Shown in pieces: positions 33,605 through 43,572 of a DNA stretch of 64,000 nucleotides. The notes under the pieces were generated by a model. That model saw only the letters and a program-made list of their open reading frames with translations. It was not told where the DNA came from and did no database searches. Origin of the DNA: Sulfurimonas sediminis (GTDB lineage: Bacteria > Campylobacterota > Campylobacteria > Campylobacterales > Sulfurimonadaceae). The stretch covers positions 806,001 through 870,000 of the forward strand of contig NZ_CP041235.1 in assembly GCF_014905115.1 (NCBI RefSeq), read 5' to 3'. The translations under genes and the position numbers were made by a program. The first letter of the stretch is position 1, and every line of letters begins with the position of its first letter.

Positions 33605-34987
33605 ATGGAAAAAATGTGGTCAGGCCGTTTTTCGGCATCTGCTTCAAATCTTTTAGATCAATTTAATGCATCAATTATGTATGACAGAAAGTTATACCGT
33701 GAAGATATAGAGGGCTCACTGGCACATGCCCGGATGCTTGAAAAACAGGGTATATTAACGCAAGATGAGCTGAAACAGATTCAAGACGGTTTGGCTCAGG
33801 TGAAAAAAGAGATTGAGTCAGGTGAATTTGAATGGAACATTTCTGATGAAGATTTGCATATGGGCATAGAAAAACGCCTGACGCAAATTATAGGAGATAC
33901 GGGGAAGAAACTGCATACGGCAAGAAGCAGGAATGATCAGGTTGCAGTTGACTTTCGTCGCTATGTTCTGCGAAAAAATTTGGAAATTGCAAAACTTGTG
34001 AAACTTTTAATGAAAGAGATTATTGGTGTTGCGCAAAAACATACAGAGACACTTTTACCCGGTATGACACATTTACAACATGCGCAGCCTATTAATTTTG
34101 CTTTTCATCTAGGCGCATACCTTGCCATGTTTCAACGCGATATTGAGCGGTTTGAAAGTTCGTATGAGCGAAACAATGTGTCACCGCTTGGATGTGCCGC
34201 TCTTGCAGGGACACCGCATAATATTGACAGACAATACAGCGCAGAGCTTTTGGGTTTTGAACGTGTAAGTGTCAACTGTCTCGATACCGTGAGTGACAGA
34301 GATTTTGCTCTTGAAATTCTTTTTAATATATCGACGATGATGATGCATATTTCCCGCTTGAGCGAAGAGTTGGTGCTTTGGTCTTCTTATGAGTTCGGGT
34401 TTATAGAACTGAGTGATGAGTATTCCACAGGAAGCTCAATAATGCCGCAAAAGAAAAACCCGGATGTTCCAGAACTGCTCCGTGGAAAAACAGGGCGTGT
34501 TTACGGTGCGCTGGTCGGACTTCTGACTGTTATGAAAGGTCTGCCACTTGCCTATAACAAAGACACACAAGAAGACAAAGAGGGTGTTTTTGATGCAGTC
34601 GAGACAGCAGAAATCTCCTTGGAAATTTTAAAAGAGGCGATAAAAACTATGCAGGTGAAACCGCAAAACATGCATTCTGCCTGTAAGGTCGGGCATCTTT
34701 CGGCAACGGATTTAGCTGACTATTTGGTTGAAAAGTGTAATATTCCGTTTCGTGAAGCCCACTTTATTACAGGAAAAGCAGTGGCAAAAAGTGAAGAACT
34801 TGGTATTGATTTGAGTGAAATTGAATTAAAATATTTGCAGGAAATTGATGAAAGAATTTCTGAAGATGTTCTTGATTTCCTTGTACTGGAAAATTCTATG
34901 AATGCCAGAAAATCCCAAGGCGGTACGGCAACGCAAAGAACACAGGAACAACTGGACTATTTTAAAAAATATTTAGAGGAGCAATAA
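33605..34987 (+). CDS. argH: Argininosuccinate lyase
   Basis: A 460-residue fumarase/aspartase-superfamily enzyme. [20 protein letters not shown] at the N-terminus, [30 protein letters not shown] and the signature [20 protein letters not shown] are present. It splits argininosuccinate into arginine and fumarate. AAGGAA before ATG 33605 gives the start, and length fits the family. A terminator closes the previous unit, so argH likely has its own promoter. Confidence 0.96.
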   Translation: MEKMWSGRFSASASNLLDQFNASIMYDRKLYREDIEGSLAHARMLEKQGILTQDELKQIQDGLAQVKKEIESGEFEWNISDEDLHMGIEKRLTQIIGDTGKKLHTARSRNDQVAVDFRRYVLRKNLEIAKLVKLLMKEIIGVAQKHTETLLPGMTHLQHAQPINFAFHLGAYLAMFQRDIERFESSYERNNVSPLGCAALAGTPHNIDRQYSAELLGFERVSVNCLDTVSDRDFALEILFNISTMMMHISRLSEELVLWSSYEFGFIELSDEYSTGSSIMPQKKNPDVPELLRGKTGRVYGALVGLLTVMKGLPLAYNKDTQEDKEGVFDAVETAEISLEILKEAIKTMQVKPQNMHSACKVGHLSATDLADYLVEKCNIPFREAHFITGKAVAKSEELGIDLSEIELKYLQEIDERISEDVLDFLVLENSMNARKSQGGTATQRTQEQLDYFKKYLEEQ

Positions 34988-34990
34988 AAA

Positions 34991-35455
34991 ATGAAAGTAA
35001 GCGTATCACACAAAGAAGGAATGAAATTTGAGGCAAAAACCGAGAAAAGCAGTTTTATTATAGACTGTCCGGTAATTTCACCTGTTGAGTATTTTTTAGC
35101 AGGTATCATTACATGTAGTGCAACTGACTTGATATTGATTCCGAAAAATCAGGGAAAAACAGTGACTGACTTGATAGTAGACGGTGATGTTGTTCGTGCG
35201 GAGGATCATCCTCGTAAATTTGTAAAATTGCATTTGACCTACAGTTTTAACTCAGACGCAGATGACGTAACAGCTGCAAGATGGGTAATGGCTTCGGTTG
35301 AGACATACTGTTCTACGATTAATACCATTAGAGATACTACAGAAATTTCTTATTCTATAACGCATAACGGGAAACTTATTCGTGAAAATGAAAAAATGAT
35401 TAGTGGTGGCGGAGCGAAAATAGATATGGGCGAAATCGAGTCTTGCCCAAGCTAG
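34991..35455 (+). CDS. OsmC-family protein
   Basis: A 154-residue OsmC/OhrA-superfamily protein. PVEYFLAGIITCSATDLIL carries the first conserved Cys and ASVETYCSTINTIRDTTEI the second, the pair used in thiol peroxidase activity. It may detoxify organic hydroperoxides, although some family members lack that role. It begins 3 nt after argH and so is probably co-transcribed. Its stop lies inside an inverted repeat shared with the convergent HIT gene. Confidence 0.78.
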   Translation: MKVSVSHKEGMKFEAKTEKSSFIIDCPVISPVEYFLAGIITCSATDLILIPKNQGKTVTDLIVDGDVVRAEDHPRKFVKLHLTYSFNSDADDVTAARWVMASVETYCSTINTIRDTTEISYSITHNGKLIRENEKMISGGGAKIDMGEIESCPS

Positions 35456-35470
35456 AGAGACTCTCTAGCT
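35450..35470. terminator. Inverted repeat between convergent genes
   Basis: AGCTAGAGAG-A-CTCTCTAGCT is a perfect palindrome that contains the OsmC stop and abuts the HIT stop. It can fold on either strand, but neither side has a convincing T run, so it may act as a bidirectional transcript-end hairpin rather than a classic terminator. Confidence 0.45.
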
Positions 35471-35825
35471 ATAAAAAATCTTTTGGATCTGCATCACTGA
35501 AATGGCCCCATTTGAGTTTTGCCCCACCTAGAATATGAAAATGCAAATGTTTGACTTCCTGTCCGCCGTTATCGCCTACATTTGTAATGACTCTGTATCC
35601 TGAGGTCTCAATTTTAACCTCTTTGACAATTTCCTGAATAAACTCTGTCATCTTTGCCATAGTCTCACCTGTTACTTCGTTAAAGCTGTCTACATGTAAC
35701 TTTGGTATTGCTAAAATATGCACAGGCGCTTTAGGATTGATGTCATGAAAAGCTAAAAAATTTTCATTCTCCAAAACAATATTTGCGGGTATTTCTTTAT
35801 TGACGATTTTACAAAACAGACACAT
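35469..35825 (-). CDS. HIT-family nucleotide-binding protein
   Basis: A 118-residue HIT protein. CLFCKIVNKEIPANIVLENE at the N-terminus and the histidine triad HLHFHIL near the end are intact. Members hydrolyse adenosine 5'-phosphoramidate-type nucleotides. Start 35825 is chosen since AAGGAAAG precedes it and the family begins MCLFCK; an upstream in-frame ATG at 35870 is less likely. It is transcribed away from pheS and towards OsmC. Confidence 0.9.
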   Translation of the reverse strand: MCLFCKIVNKEIPANIVLENENFLAFHDINPKAPVHILAIPKLHVDSFNEVTGETMAKMTEFIQEIVKEVKIETSGYRVITNVGDNGGQEVKHLHFHILGGAKLKWGHFSDADPKDFL

Positions 35826-35898
35826 AATTCTTTCCTTAATTTTTGAATATTGTAGCATATAAAGATTCAAATGAAGCTATTTATAACAAATTTTTCAG

Positions 35899-35904
35899 TA
35901 TAAT
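35899..35904 (+). promoter_or_regulatory. Candidate -10 box for pheST
   Basis: TATAAT at 35899-35904 is preceded by a T-rich stretch and lies 33 nt before the TTG start of pheS and 21 nt before its ACGGAG ribosome site. No leader peptide rich in Phe codons is present, so I see no attenuator. Confidence 0.55.
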
Positions 35905-35936
35905 CACTACAAAATTAAATAACTACGGAGACTCTA

Positions 35937-36929
35937 TTGAAAGAGTGGTATGATAAAATAAAAGAAGCACCAAGTGTAGAAGCTTTAGAAGAGATTCGCA
36001 TTGCTGTCTTTGGAAAAAAAGGCATTTTAGCTGCTGAATTTGCTAAAATGAAAGATGCTCCCAATGAGCAAAAGTCTCAAATCGCAAAAGATTTAAATAA
36101 GCACAAAAGTGCATTGATGAACGAATTTACTGCAAAAAAAATTGCCTTGCAGACGCAAGAGTTGCAACGTGCTATGAAAGAAGAGGCCATAGATGTGTCA
36201 ATGTTTAGTGCAAAATCTTCTGCCGGTGCACTTCATCCTGTGATGGAAACAATGGACAGAATTGTAGAATATTTTTCATGTATGAATTTTGCCGTAAAAA
36301 CAGGACAGATTGTTGAAGATGATTTTCACAACTTTGAAGCACTCAACCTTCCAAAATACCATCCGGCACGAGATATGCAGGACACATTTTATTTTAAAGA
36401 CGAAATGCTTTTACGCACGCATACTTCGCCTGTACAAATCAGAACAATGCTGGAGTCAAAACCGCCTATTCGTATGATAGCACCGGGTGCGGTTTTTCGC
36501 CGTGATTATGACTTGACGCATACACCGATGTTCCATCAGGTTGAGGGATTGCTTGTTGATGAAGAGGGAAAAGTCTCTTTTGCCAATTTAAAGTTCATTT
36601 TGGAAGATTTTTTAAAGTATATGTTTGGTGATGTGAAGGTTCGTTTCCGTCCTTCGTTTTTTCCTTTTACGGAACCTTCTGCGGAAGTAGATATCTCCTG
36701 TGTATTTTGTCAGGGTGAAGGCTGCCGTGTCTGCTCTCATACGGGATGGCTTGAAGTGCTCGGCTGCGGTATTGTGGATGAAAATGTATTTGAAGCGGTC
36801 AATTACAAAAATGTCAGCGGATATGCTTTTGGTTTGGGAGTAGAGCGTTTTGCAATGCTGATTCATCACATAGGTGACCTTCGCTCACTTTTTGAGGGAG
36901 ATATTAAGTTACTGGAGCAGTTTCAATGA
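35937..36929 (+). CDS. pheS: Phenylalanyl-tRNA synthetase alpha subunit
   Basis: A 330-residue class II synthetase subunit. [34 protein letters not shown] (motif 2 area), [24 protein letters not shown] and the end block [20 protein letters not shown] (motif 3) are all present. It charges tRNA-Phe with the beta subunit. TTG 35937 is chosen because ACGGAG is 6 nt upstream and the coiled N-terminus begins there. The stop overlaps pheT (ATGA). Confidence 0.95.
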   Translation: MKEWYDKIKEAPSVEALEEIRIAVFGKKGILAAEFAKMKDAPNEQKSQIAKDLNKHKSALMNEFTAKKIALQTQELQRAMKEEAIDVSMFSAKSSAGALHPVMETMDRIVEYFSCMNFAVKTGQIVEDDFHNFEALNLPKYHPARDMQDTFYFKDEMLLRTHTSPVQIRTMLESKPPIRMIAPGAVFRRDYDLTHTPMFHQVEGLLVDEEGKVSFANLKFILEDFLKYMFGDVKVRFRPSFFPFTEPSAEVDISCVFCQGEGCRVCSHTGWLEVLGCGIVDENVFEAVNYKNVSGYAFGLGVERFAMLIHHIGDLRSLFEGDIKLLEQFQ

Positions 36930-39262
36930 TAGTTACGAAGAGTTGGTTAAACGAATGGATTGATCTGGAAGGAATTTCGACAAAGGAACTCGCCGATACT
37001 TTTAACGCTATCGGTCTCGAGGTTGACAGAATTCACGAATATCGTGTGCCTGCAAAAATAGTTTTTGGAAAAGTTTTAGAGTGTGAAAAACATCCCGACG
37101 CAGACAAACTCAATATTTGCCAGGTAGATATTGGTTCATGTGTACGTCAAATTGTATGCGGTGCTTCAAATGTAAGAGCAGGGTTACATGTAGTCGTAGC
37201 AACGATCGGGGCGGTAATGCCCTCTGGACTTGCAATAAAACCTGTCAAACTGCGAGGAGTAGATTCCGAGGGAATGATATGTTCGGCATCAGAAATCGGT
37301 TTGCCTGATTTGGGCAAAGGCATTATGGAATTAGATGAAAGTATAGGAAGCTTTTTGCTTGGACAGGAAGTCAACGAAAACCCTCTTTTCAATGATGATT
37401 TGATTGAAATAGAATTGACGGCAAACCGTGGAGACTGTTTAAGTATTCGTGGCGTTGCGAGAGACTTGAGCGCTGCCTTTGACAGACCCGTGAAAGAGTA
37501 CGAACAAACTGACAATGATGAAAAAAGAGGAATAGGACGTATTCTCTCTTTGACACATGAAAAAGATTTGGATGTAAATTTACGCTACAAAGCCATAGAT
37601 TTAAAAGCATTGGTTCTGCCTTTTGTTGTCAAACTCCGTCTTGGACAGATAGAAGAGTCCCGAAAGTCTGATATTGAAGCAATGACACTTTACGTGACGC
37701 ATGCTACAGGTGTGATTTTGAGAGCCTACAGACATGACTTTTTTACAAAAGATGATGAACCGATGGCAAAGATTGTTCTTGGCGAAGATGAAAACGGATA
37801 TGCCTGTATCAAAACACAGGAGGGGCAAATTGCCTCCATAGTCGGTATTATTCAAAAAGATGAATCCAAAGTGACAAAAAACGAGGGAATTGTTCTTTTG
37901 GAAGCCAGTTATATCCCGCCGGATATTATTTCTAAAAAAATGGCCGAGAAAAAAATCGAATCAGGTCCAATGTTTTACAAAACATCACGGGGCAGTGAGC
38001 CAGAGTTGAATGGCGGACTTTCATACTGTATTGACCTGATAGAATCAAACTCTGTTTCATCAACATTCAGCGGCAGTATAGAGTTGTCTACGTCGTTCAG
38101 AGAAAAGAATGTGATTGTCACAAAGCAGGAAATTGATGAAATAATTGGCGCAAATATTGACAAAATCGTTATTACAAAGATTTTGAAAAATTTAGGTTTT
38201 GATGTTTCCAAGTCATCAGTTGACAAGTTTGTGATCTCCATACCGCAGTTTCGTCACGATATTACAAACAAGCAGGATATTGTAGAAGAAATTGTACGGA
38301 TGGTCGGGATTGACAACATTCCTTCCAAGCCCTTTCTTCTAAAAGAAGAAAACAGACTTGAAGACAACTATTTTGAATACAAAAAGCGTTCTGTTTTCAG
38401 ACACAGATGTGCCCAGAGCGGATTTTTTGAATCTGTTCATTTTGTTTTTGATGAGAAAAAGATTTTAGAGTCCTATGGATTTGAAACAACAAAAAAAGAG
38501 CTCGAACTTTTAAACCCGATTGTGCAGACTTTAGACACGCTGCGTCCGACACTTTTAACAGGTCTGCTCAAAGCAGCATCCTCAAATATCAAAAACGGTT
38601 ATGCTTCTGTCAGGCTCTTTGAAATAGGTTCTGTTTTTACACCGACAAGGGAAGAGTCCTACAAAATGTCATTTGTTTTCAGTGGGGATAAAGAGAATGA
38701 AAATCTTGCCAACAGCGGTAAGCCTGAAAAAGTCGATTTTGCCTTTTTTGTACAGAAAATAGCGGATGTAGTTGGCGATATAGAGTTGCGTGAGTACAGG
38801 ACAAAACATACTCTCTCACATACCTATCAGTCAGCAGAGGTTTTGTTGAACAATACAGTGATCGGAGAACTTTTCAGAGTGCATCCGGAAGTTGAAAATG
38901 CCTATGACCTGTATAGAACCTATATGTGTGAACTTGATTTGCATAAAATTCCTTACGCACTTAAAACCGCACAGCAGAGATCAAAATATCAGGCCTCTTT
39001 TAGAGATTTGAGCATCATCATGCCAAAAGATATGAGTTATGAGAGAGTCAAAGATGTTATTCATACACATGCACGCAAAGAAGTTGTGCGCTTTTATCCT
39101 GTGGACAAATACAGTGATGAATCATTGGGTGACAATATCAGCCTTTCGCTGCGCTTTGTACTGCAGTCTGATGAAAAGACTTTGGAAGAAGAAGATATCA
39201 CAGCGGCAATGGACTCTATCCTTGATGCATTAAACAAGAAACTTGGAATCGGTCTGCGATGA
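36926..39262 (+). CDS. pheT: Phenylalanyl-tRNA synthetase beta subunit
   Basis: A 778-residue beta subunit. An N-terminal tRNA-binding EMAP domain ([40 protein letters not shown]) is followed by the B3/B4 editing region, the B5 domain (about residues 400-470), the catalytic-like core ([11 protein letters not shown]) and the anticodon-binding ferredoxin-fold end ([19 protein letters not shown]). Length is normal. Translation is coupled to pheS and, through ATGA, to aroA. Confidence 0.95.
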   Translation: MIVTKSWLNEWIDLEGISTKELADTFNAIGLEVDRIHEYRVPAKIVFGKVLECEKHPDADKLNICQVDIGSCVRQIVCGASNVRAGLHVVVATIGAVMPSGLAIKPVKLRGVDSEGMICSASEIGLPDLGKGIMELDESIGSFLLGQEVNENPLFNDDLIEIELTANRGDCLSIRGVARDLSAAFDRPVKEYEQTDNDEKRGIGRILSLTHEKDLDVNLRYKAIDLKALVLPFVVKLRLGQIEESRKSDIEAMTLYVTHATGVILRAYRHDFFTKDDEPMAKIVLGEDENGYACIKTQEGQIASIVGIIQKDESKVTKNEGIVLLEASYIPPDIISKKMAEKKIESGPMFYKTSRGSEPELNGGLSYCIDLIESNSVSSTFSGSIELSTSFREKNVIVTKQEIDEIIGANIDKIVITKILKNLGFDVSKSSVDKFVISIPQFRHDITNKQDIVEEIVRMVGIDNIPSKPFLLKEENRLEDNYFEYKKRSVFRHRCAQSGFFESVHFVFDEKKILESYGFETTKKELELLNPIVQTLDTLRPTLLTGLLKAASSNIKNGYASVRLFEIGSVFTPTREESYKMSFVFSGDKENENLANSGKPEKVDFAFFVQKIADVVGDIELREYRTKHTLSHTYQSAEVLLNNTVIGELFRVHPEVENAYDLYRTYMCELDLHKIPYALKTAQQRSKYQASFRDLSIIMPKDMSYERVKDVIHTHARKEVVRFYPVDKYSDESLGDNISLSLRFVLQSDEKTLEEEDITAAMDSILDALNKKLGIGLR

Positions 39263-40542
39263 GTAGGGTAGTTGTTTCTCCTGCTGAGTCTTTTTCTCTG
39301 AATATTTCAGAAATTGCTCCGGACAAGTCCATTTCACACCGAAGTGTTATGTTTGCAATGCTAAGCAAAGGTGTCAGTGAGATAGAAAATTTTTTACGGG
39401 CCGAAGATACGATGAACTCTTTGAAAATTGTAAAAAATCTTGGTGCAAATGTCGAAGATGACGGAAAAATCATTAAAATATCCTCAAACGGCATACAGGA
39501 GCCGTTTGAAATACTTGACTGCGGTAATTCCGGAACAGGTATGCGCCTTTTTTGCGGACTGTTGAGTTCTGCAAACGGGCATTTTGTTCTCACGGGAGAC
39601 AAATATCTTCGCCGCCGCCCTATGAAACGTGTTACGGAGCCGTTGATGAGCATCGGTGCAAAACTTGACGGCAGAAGAAACGGGGATTTGGCACCGCTCT
39701 CAATTCGCGGTGCTTCTTTGAAAGCTTTTGAATATGAGAGTAAAATTGCCTCAGCGCAGGTAAAAAGTGCAATGATTCTGGCAGCACTGCGTGCAGACGG
39801 TGTGTGCACCTATACAGAACCTGAACTTTCACGCGATCATACAGAACGAATGCTCAAAGGTATGGGTGCAGATATCAAAGTAGATGGCTTGACAACGACT
39901 GTTACGCCGTTAAAAGAACTGCTTGAACCTTTAAAAATCCGAGTTCCTGCTGATCCTTCTTCTGCTTTTTTCTTTGCCGTTGCAGCTGCGATTGTTCCCG
40001 GTTCTGAGGTAACTCTTGAATGTGTTACACTAAATCCTACAAGAATAGAGGCTTTTAAGGCATTAGAACGTATGGGAGCGGATATCTCTTACGAATTAAC
40101 TGATGACAGGTATGAACCTGTTGGAAATATACATGTAAAGTATGCGCCTTTGCAAGGAATCGTCATTGAGGAGAATATCTCATGGTTGATTGATGAACTG
40201 CCGGCACTCTCCATAGCTATGGCAACTGCCGAGGGTGAGAGTATAGTCAAAAATGCCAAAGAGTTGCGGGTAAAAGAGTCTGACAGAATTTCTACGGTTG
40301 TTGAAGGTCTGAGAGCCTGCGGTATCGAAGTAGATGAGTATGAAGACGGGTACAGAATCACTGGCGGAGCGTTGAAAAAAGCCGAGGTTGAGAGTGACGG
40401 AGACCACAGGATTGCTATGAGTTTTATTATTGCAGGATTGAAATGCGGGATGAAAGTGAGTGATTTGGAGTGTATAAACACCTCTTTTCCTAACTTTTTT
40501 GAACTTTTAAGCAAAATAAGTAAAGCGGAGTTTACAGAATGA
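39259..40542 (+). CDS. aroA: 3-phosphoshikimate 1-carboxyvinyltransferase (EPSP synthase)
   Basis: A 427-residue EPSP synthase. APDKSISHRSVMFAMLS (substrate loop), DCGNSGTGMRLFCGLLS, DKYLRRRPMKRVTEPLMSIG, RDHTERMLKGMGAD and LRVKESDRISTVVEGLRACG are the family signatures. It joins shikimate-3-phosphate and PEP in aromatic amino-acid synthesis. It starts inside the pheT stop and ends inside the ispH start, so pheS-pheT-aroA-ispH form one coupled string, as in Campylobacter. Confidence 0.95.
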   Translation: MSRVVVSPAESFSLNISEIAPDKSISHRSVMFAMLSKGVSEIENFLRAEDTMNSLKIVKNLGANVEDDGKIIKISSNGIQEPFEILDCGNSGTGMRLFCGLLSSANGHFVLTGDKYLRRRPMKRVTEPLMSIGAKLDGRRNGDLAPLSIRGASLKAFEYESKIASAQVKSAMILAALRADGVCTYTEPELSRDHTERMLKGMGADIKVDGLTTTVTPLKELLEPLKIRVPADPSSAFFFAVAAAIVPGSEVTLECVTLNPTRIEAFKALERMGADISYELTDDRYEPVGNIHVKYAPLQGIVIEENISWLIDELPALSIAMATAEGESIVKNAKELRVKESDRISTVVEGLRACGIEVDEYEDGYRITGGALKKAEVESDGDHRIAMSFIIAGLKCGMKVSDLECINTSFPNFFELLSKISKAEFTE

Positions 40543-41369
40543 AGATAGAGCTTGCAGAAAACTACGGTTTTTGTTTCGGTGTGAAGCGGGCGATTAAAAT
40601 TGCAGAAGAAAATACAAATGCAGCAACCTATGGGCCGTTGATTCACAACTCTAAAGAGATAGCAAGACTGGACAAAGATTTTAAAGTAGGTCTTGTTGAA
40701 GATTTTCAAACATTCAAGCCGGGAGATAAAGCAATCGTTCGGACACACGGTATAGTCAAAGATGAACTTGCACAGCTCAAAGAAAATGGTATTGAAGTGG
40801 TGGATGCTACCTGTCCGTTTGTGACAAAGCCCCAGGAGATAGCACAGGAGATGAGTGAAAAAGGGTATGATGTTGTCATTTTCGGAGACGAATCACATCC
40901 TGAAATAAAAGGGGTAAAGTCATACGCAACACACGGTGCAACGGTTGTTACAAGCGTAGAAGAGTTGCATGATCTGAAGTTTCATGAACGCATAGCACTG
41001 ATTGCCCAGACAACAAGAAAAGTCGAAGACTATATGGAGATTGCGAATTATCTGATTCCCCGCCACAAAGAGGTACGTATTTTTAACACGATATGCAATG
41101 CAACATTTGAAAATCAGGAAGCTGTGAGAAAACTCTCCAAAAAAGCAGATGTCATGATAATCATCGGCGGAAAAAACTCATCAAACACCAAACAGCTTTT
41201 CAATATATCTTATGAAAACTGTCCAAACAGTTATCATATTGAAGATGAAAACGAACTAGAGAGCGAATGGTTTCTAAATAAAAAACATTGTGGTGTTACT
41301 GCAGGTGCCTCCACTCCGGACTGGATTATACAAAATGTTATCAATTCGATTGAAAAAAGTATAAATTAA
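40539..41369 (+). CDS. ispH: 4-hydroxy-3-methylbut-2-enyl diphosphate reductase
   Basis: A 276-residue IspH. The three iron-sulfur cysteines are seen in NYGFCFGVKRAIKIAEEN, VVDATCPFVTKPQEIA and FNTICNATFENQEAV; SSNTKQLF and TAGASTPDWIIQNVI complete the active site. It catalyses the last step of the methylerythritol phosphate pathway. The start overlaps the aroA stop. Confidence 0.95.
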   Translation: MKIELAENYGFCFGVKRAIKIAEENTNAATYGPLIHNSKEIARLDKDFKVGLVEDFQTFKPGDKAIVRTHGIVKDELAQLKENGIEVVDATCPFVTKPQEIAQEMSEKGYDVVIFGDESHPEIKGVKSYATHGATVVTSVEELHDLKFHERIALIAQTTRKVEDYMEIANYLIPRHKEVRIFNTICNATFENQEAVRKLSKKADVMIIIGGKNSSNTKQLFNISYENCPNSYHIEDENELESEWFLNKKHCGVTAGASTPDWIIQNVINSIEKSIN

Positions 41370-41381
41370 TCATAACTTTGT

Positions 41382-41387
41382 TATAAT
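41382..41387 (+). promoter_or_regulatory. Candidate -10 box for rpsA
   Basis: TATAAT at 41382-41387 lies in the 50-nt gap after ispH and 33 nt before the rpsA start, with GAGGAT as ribosome site. It would give rpsA its own promoter in addition to read-through. Confidence 0.5.
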
Positions 41388-41419
41388 CACGACAATTTTT
41401 ATGTAACAGAGGATAGGCA

Positions 41420-43078
41420 ATGGCGTTCGATAACGAATCATTTGAAGAAGAAGAAAATTTTGCAGAGATGTTCGCAGAAAGCGAAAAAAAGCAAGAAACA
41501 AGTCGCATCGTAGAAGGTGAAGTAGTAGAGATACAGGCTGATGAGAACAGAGCATTAGTAAGTGTAGGTGATAAACTTGAGGGTATATTAAGCCTTGATG
41601 AAATCCGTGATGAAAACGGTGAGTTGAAGTTTAATACCGGTGATAAAATTAAAGTTATGCAAATGGGATACTACAATGAGCGTCCCAAAATATCATACAA
41701 AAAAGTTTTAGAGCAGGAAAAAACTATAGAGTTTATTGATGCACACAAAGAGGATTTTGAAGACCTGGTTGTTGAAGGTATCATTACAAAGAAAAATCGT
41801 GGCGGATATGTTGTTGAAGCTGATGCAGTTTCATTTTTTATGCCGCGTTCTTTGGCAGCATTCAAAGAGACCGACGATGTTGTAGGGCGTAAAATCAAAG
41901 CACAGGTTGTGAAAATTGATCCGGCTGAAAATTCGATTATTCTTTCACGTCGTAAACTTTTCAATGAAGAGCGTAAAAAGAAAAAAGAAATCATTGATCA
42001 GCTTATGGCTGAAGATGTCATTGTTGAAGGGACTATCAAAAAAATTACCAGTTACGGTATGTTTGTAGATGTCGGCGGTGTTGACGGTTTGGTACACTAC
42101 AATGAAATCTCTTATAAAGGTCCGGTAAATCCGTCAAAACTTTATAAAGAGGGTGATGTTGTAACTGTTAAGGCAATCTCTTATGACAAAGACAAGCGTC
42201 ATCTTTCTTTATCTATCAAAGCTGTTCAGCCTGACCCTTGGGCAGAAGTTGAAAGTGAACTGGATGAGGGTGATACAATTACAGTTACCGTTTCAAATAT
42301 TGAAGCATACGGTGTTTTTGTTGACCTTGGAAATGACATAGAAGGTTTCTTGCATATTTCAGAAATCACATGGAATAAAAATGTAAAAAATCCAAATGAT
42401 TACCTGGAAGTTGGACAGGAAATCGATGTTGAAGTAATAGAAATCAATTCTAAAACACACAAACTTCGTGTTTCATTAAAAAGATTGTTACCAAAACCAT
42501 TTGATGAATTTGTTAAAAAATACCATGAAGGAGATGTCGTTACAGGTACGGTTACATCTTTGACTGATTTTGGTGCATTTGTCCGTATAGACGGTGTTGA
42601 AGGTCTTTTACATAATCAGGATATTTCATGGGACAAAAATACAAAAGCAAAAGATGTTTTGAAATCCGGTGAAGAAGTAGAAGTGAAAATTGCCAAAATC
42701 AACAAAGAAGATCAGAAAATATCTTTAAACCGTAAAACACTTTTAGAATCGCCTATAGATAAATTTGCAACAACACACAAAGTGAATTCTGTAGTCAAAG
42801 GGACTATCCGTGACATTAAAGATTTCGGTGTATTCGTTTCTCTTGAAGACGGAGTTGATGCACTGATTCGTGATGAAGATTTAGCTCCACTGGTAAAAGA
42901 AGAGTTGGAACCGGGTCAGGAGATAGAAGCTGCAATTGCAAACATTGATACCCGTCGTGACCGTATCCGTTTATCTGTTAAAAAATTGGATTATATCAAA
43001 AATCAGGCAATGCTTGAAGAGATTAATGATACAGAATCACACTCTCTCGGTGACTTGATAAAAGATAAATTTAAATAA
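41420..43078 (+). CDS. rpsA: 30S ribosomal protein S1
   Basis: A 552-residue S1 with six S1 RNA-binding repeats. The middle and later ones are clear: VEGTIKKITSYGMFVDVGGV, VTVSNIEAYGVFVDLGNDIE, GTVTSLTDFGAFVRIDGVEG and GTIRDIKDFGVFVSLEDGVD. It binds mRNA and the 30S subunit in translation initiation. The acidic N-terminus (FEEEENFAEMF) is usual. It has a separate ribosome site and probable promoter. Confidence 0.95.
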   Translation: MAFDNESFEEEENFAEMFAESEKKQETSRIVEGEVVEIQADENRALVSVGDKLEGILSLDEIRDENGELKFNTGDKIKVMQMGYYNERPKISYKKVLEQEKTIEFIDAHKEDFEDLVVEGIITKKNRGGYVVEADAVSFFMPRSLAAFKETDDVVGRKIKAQVVKIDPAENSIILSRRKLFNEERKKKKEIIDQLMAEDVIVEGTIKKITSYGMFVDVGGVDGLVHYNEISYKGPVNPSKLYKEGDVVTVKAISYDKDKRHLSLSIKAVQPDPWAEVESELDEGDTITVTVSNIEAYGVFVDLGNDIEGFLHISEITWNKNVKNPNDYLEVGQEIDVEVIEINSKTHKLRVSLKRLLPKPFDEFVKKYHEGDVVTGTVTSLTDFGAFVRIDGVEGLLHNQDISWDKNTKAKDVLKSGEEVEVKIAKINKEDQKISLNRKTLLESPIDKFATTHKVNSVVKGTIRDIKDFGVFVSLEDGVDALIRDEDLAPLVKEELEPGQEIEAAIANIDTRRDRIRLSVKKLDYIKNQAMLEEINDTESHSLGDLIKDKFK

Positions 43079-43092
43079 GCTCAAGCTTTTTA

Positions 43093-43572
43093 ATGCAAAA
43101 GATAATTAAATGGTTTGCCCCGCTTTTAGCATTGGGGGTAGCCGTGTTTATTGTCTTTTTTTTAGTATCTATAAACTCACAGGATGAAGTTATAGATACG
43201 CAGCCTCTGGTTTTAAAAAATGAAACTGTTTTTAAAAAACCGGAAAAACTATGGCTGAATCATTTTTCAAAATCTGAGAGGCTTGGTTATTTTTATCCTG
43301 TGAATGAAGTGTACATTACACTTGATCTGAATGAAAAAATAACTAAAACTATTACCTATAAATTGTCAGCAAAACTTTTAGATCCCTATCAGCTTTTTTG
43401 TCTCAAAGAAGAGTTGAAAAGACATAAATTAAAGTATTTTTTAAAAAAAGATGCTAAAGGTATAGATTTACTTATTTATTCACAAAATGTAGATAAATTA
43501 AACAAATTGGTGAAAGTGCTAAAAAATTATAAAATCAAGGCCAGGATTGAGCCTTACAAAAAGGATTATTAA
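43093..43572 (+). CDS. One-TM hypothetical protein between rpsA and serA
   Basis: A 159-residue protein with one N-terminal membrane helix (about residues 8-27, WFAPLLALGVAVFIVFFLVS) and a Lys-rich soluble part that most likely faces the periplasm. The last 60 residues (YQLFCLKEELKRHKLKYFLK, then DLLIYSQNVDKLNKLVKVLK) look like a small alpha/beta domain. I do not recognise a family. Its stop directly precedes the serA ATG, so the two are probably co-transcribed. Confidence 0.7.
   Translation: MQKIIKWFAPLLALGVAVFIVFFLVSINSQDEVIDTQPLVLKNETVFKKPEKLWLNHFSKSERLGYFYPVNEVYITLDLNEKITKTITYKLSAKLLDPYQLFCLKEELKRHKLKYFLKKDAKGIDLLIYSQNVDKLNKLVKVLKNYKIKARIEPYKKDY

Noticed and set aside
35871-35936. Phe-rich attenuator leader before pheST
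   Set aside because: The 66-nt gap has no short frame with Phe codons and no alternative hairpins.
40089-40748. 219-codon minus-strand frame opposite aroA and ispH
   Set aside because: Both sense genes are intact, conserved enzymes; the antisense frame shows only composition-driven openness.
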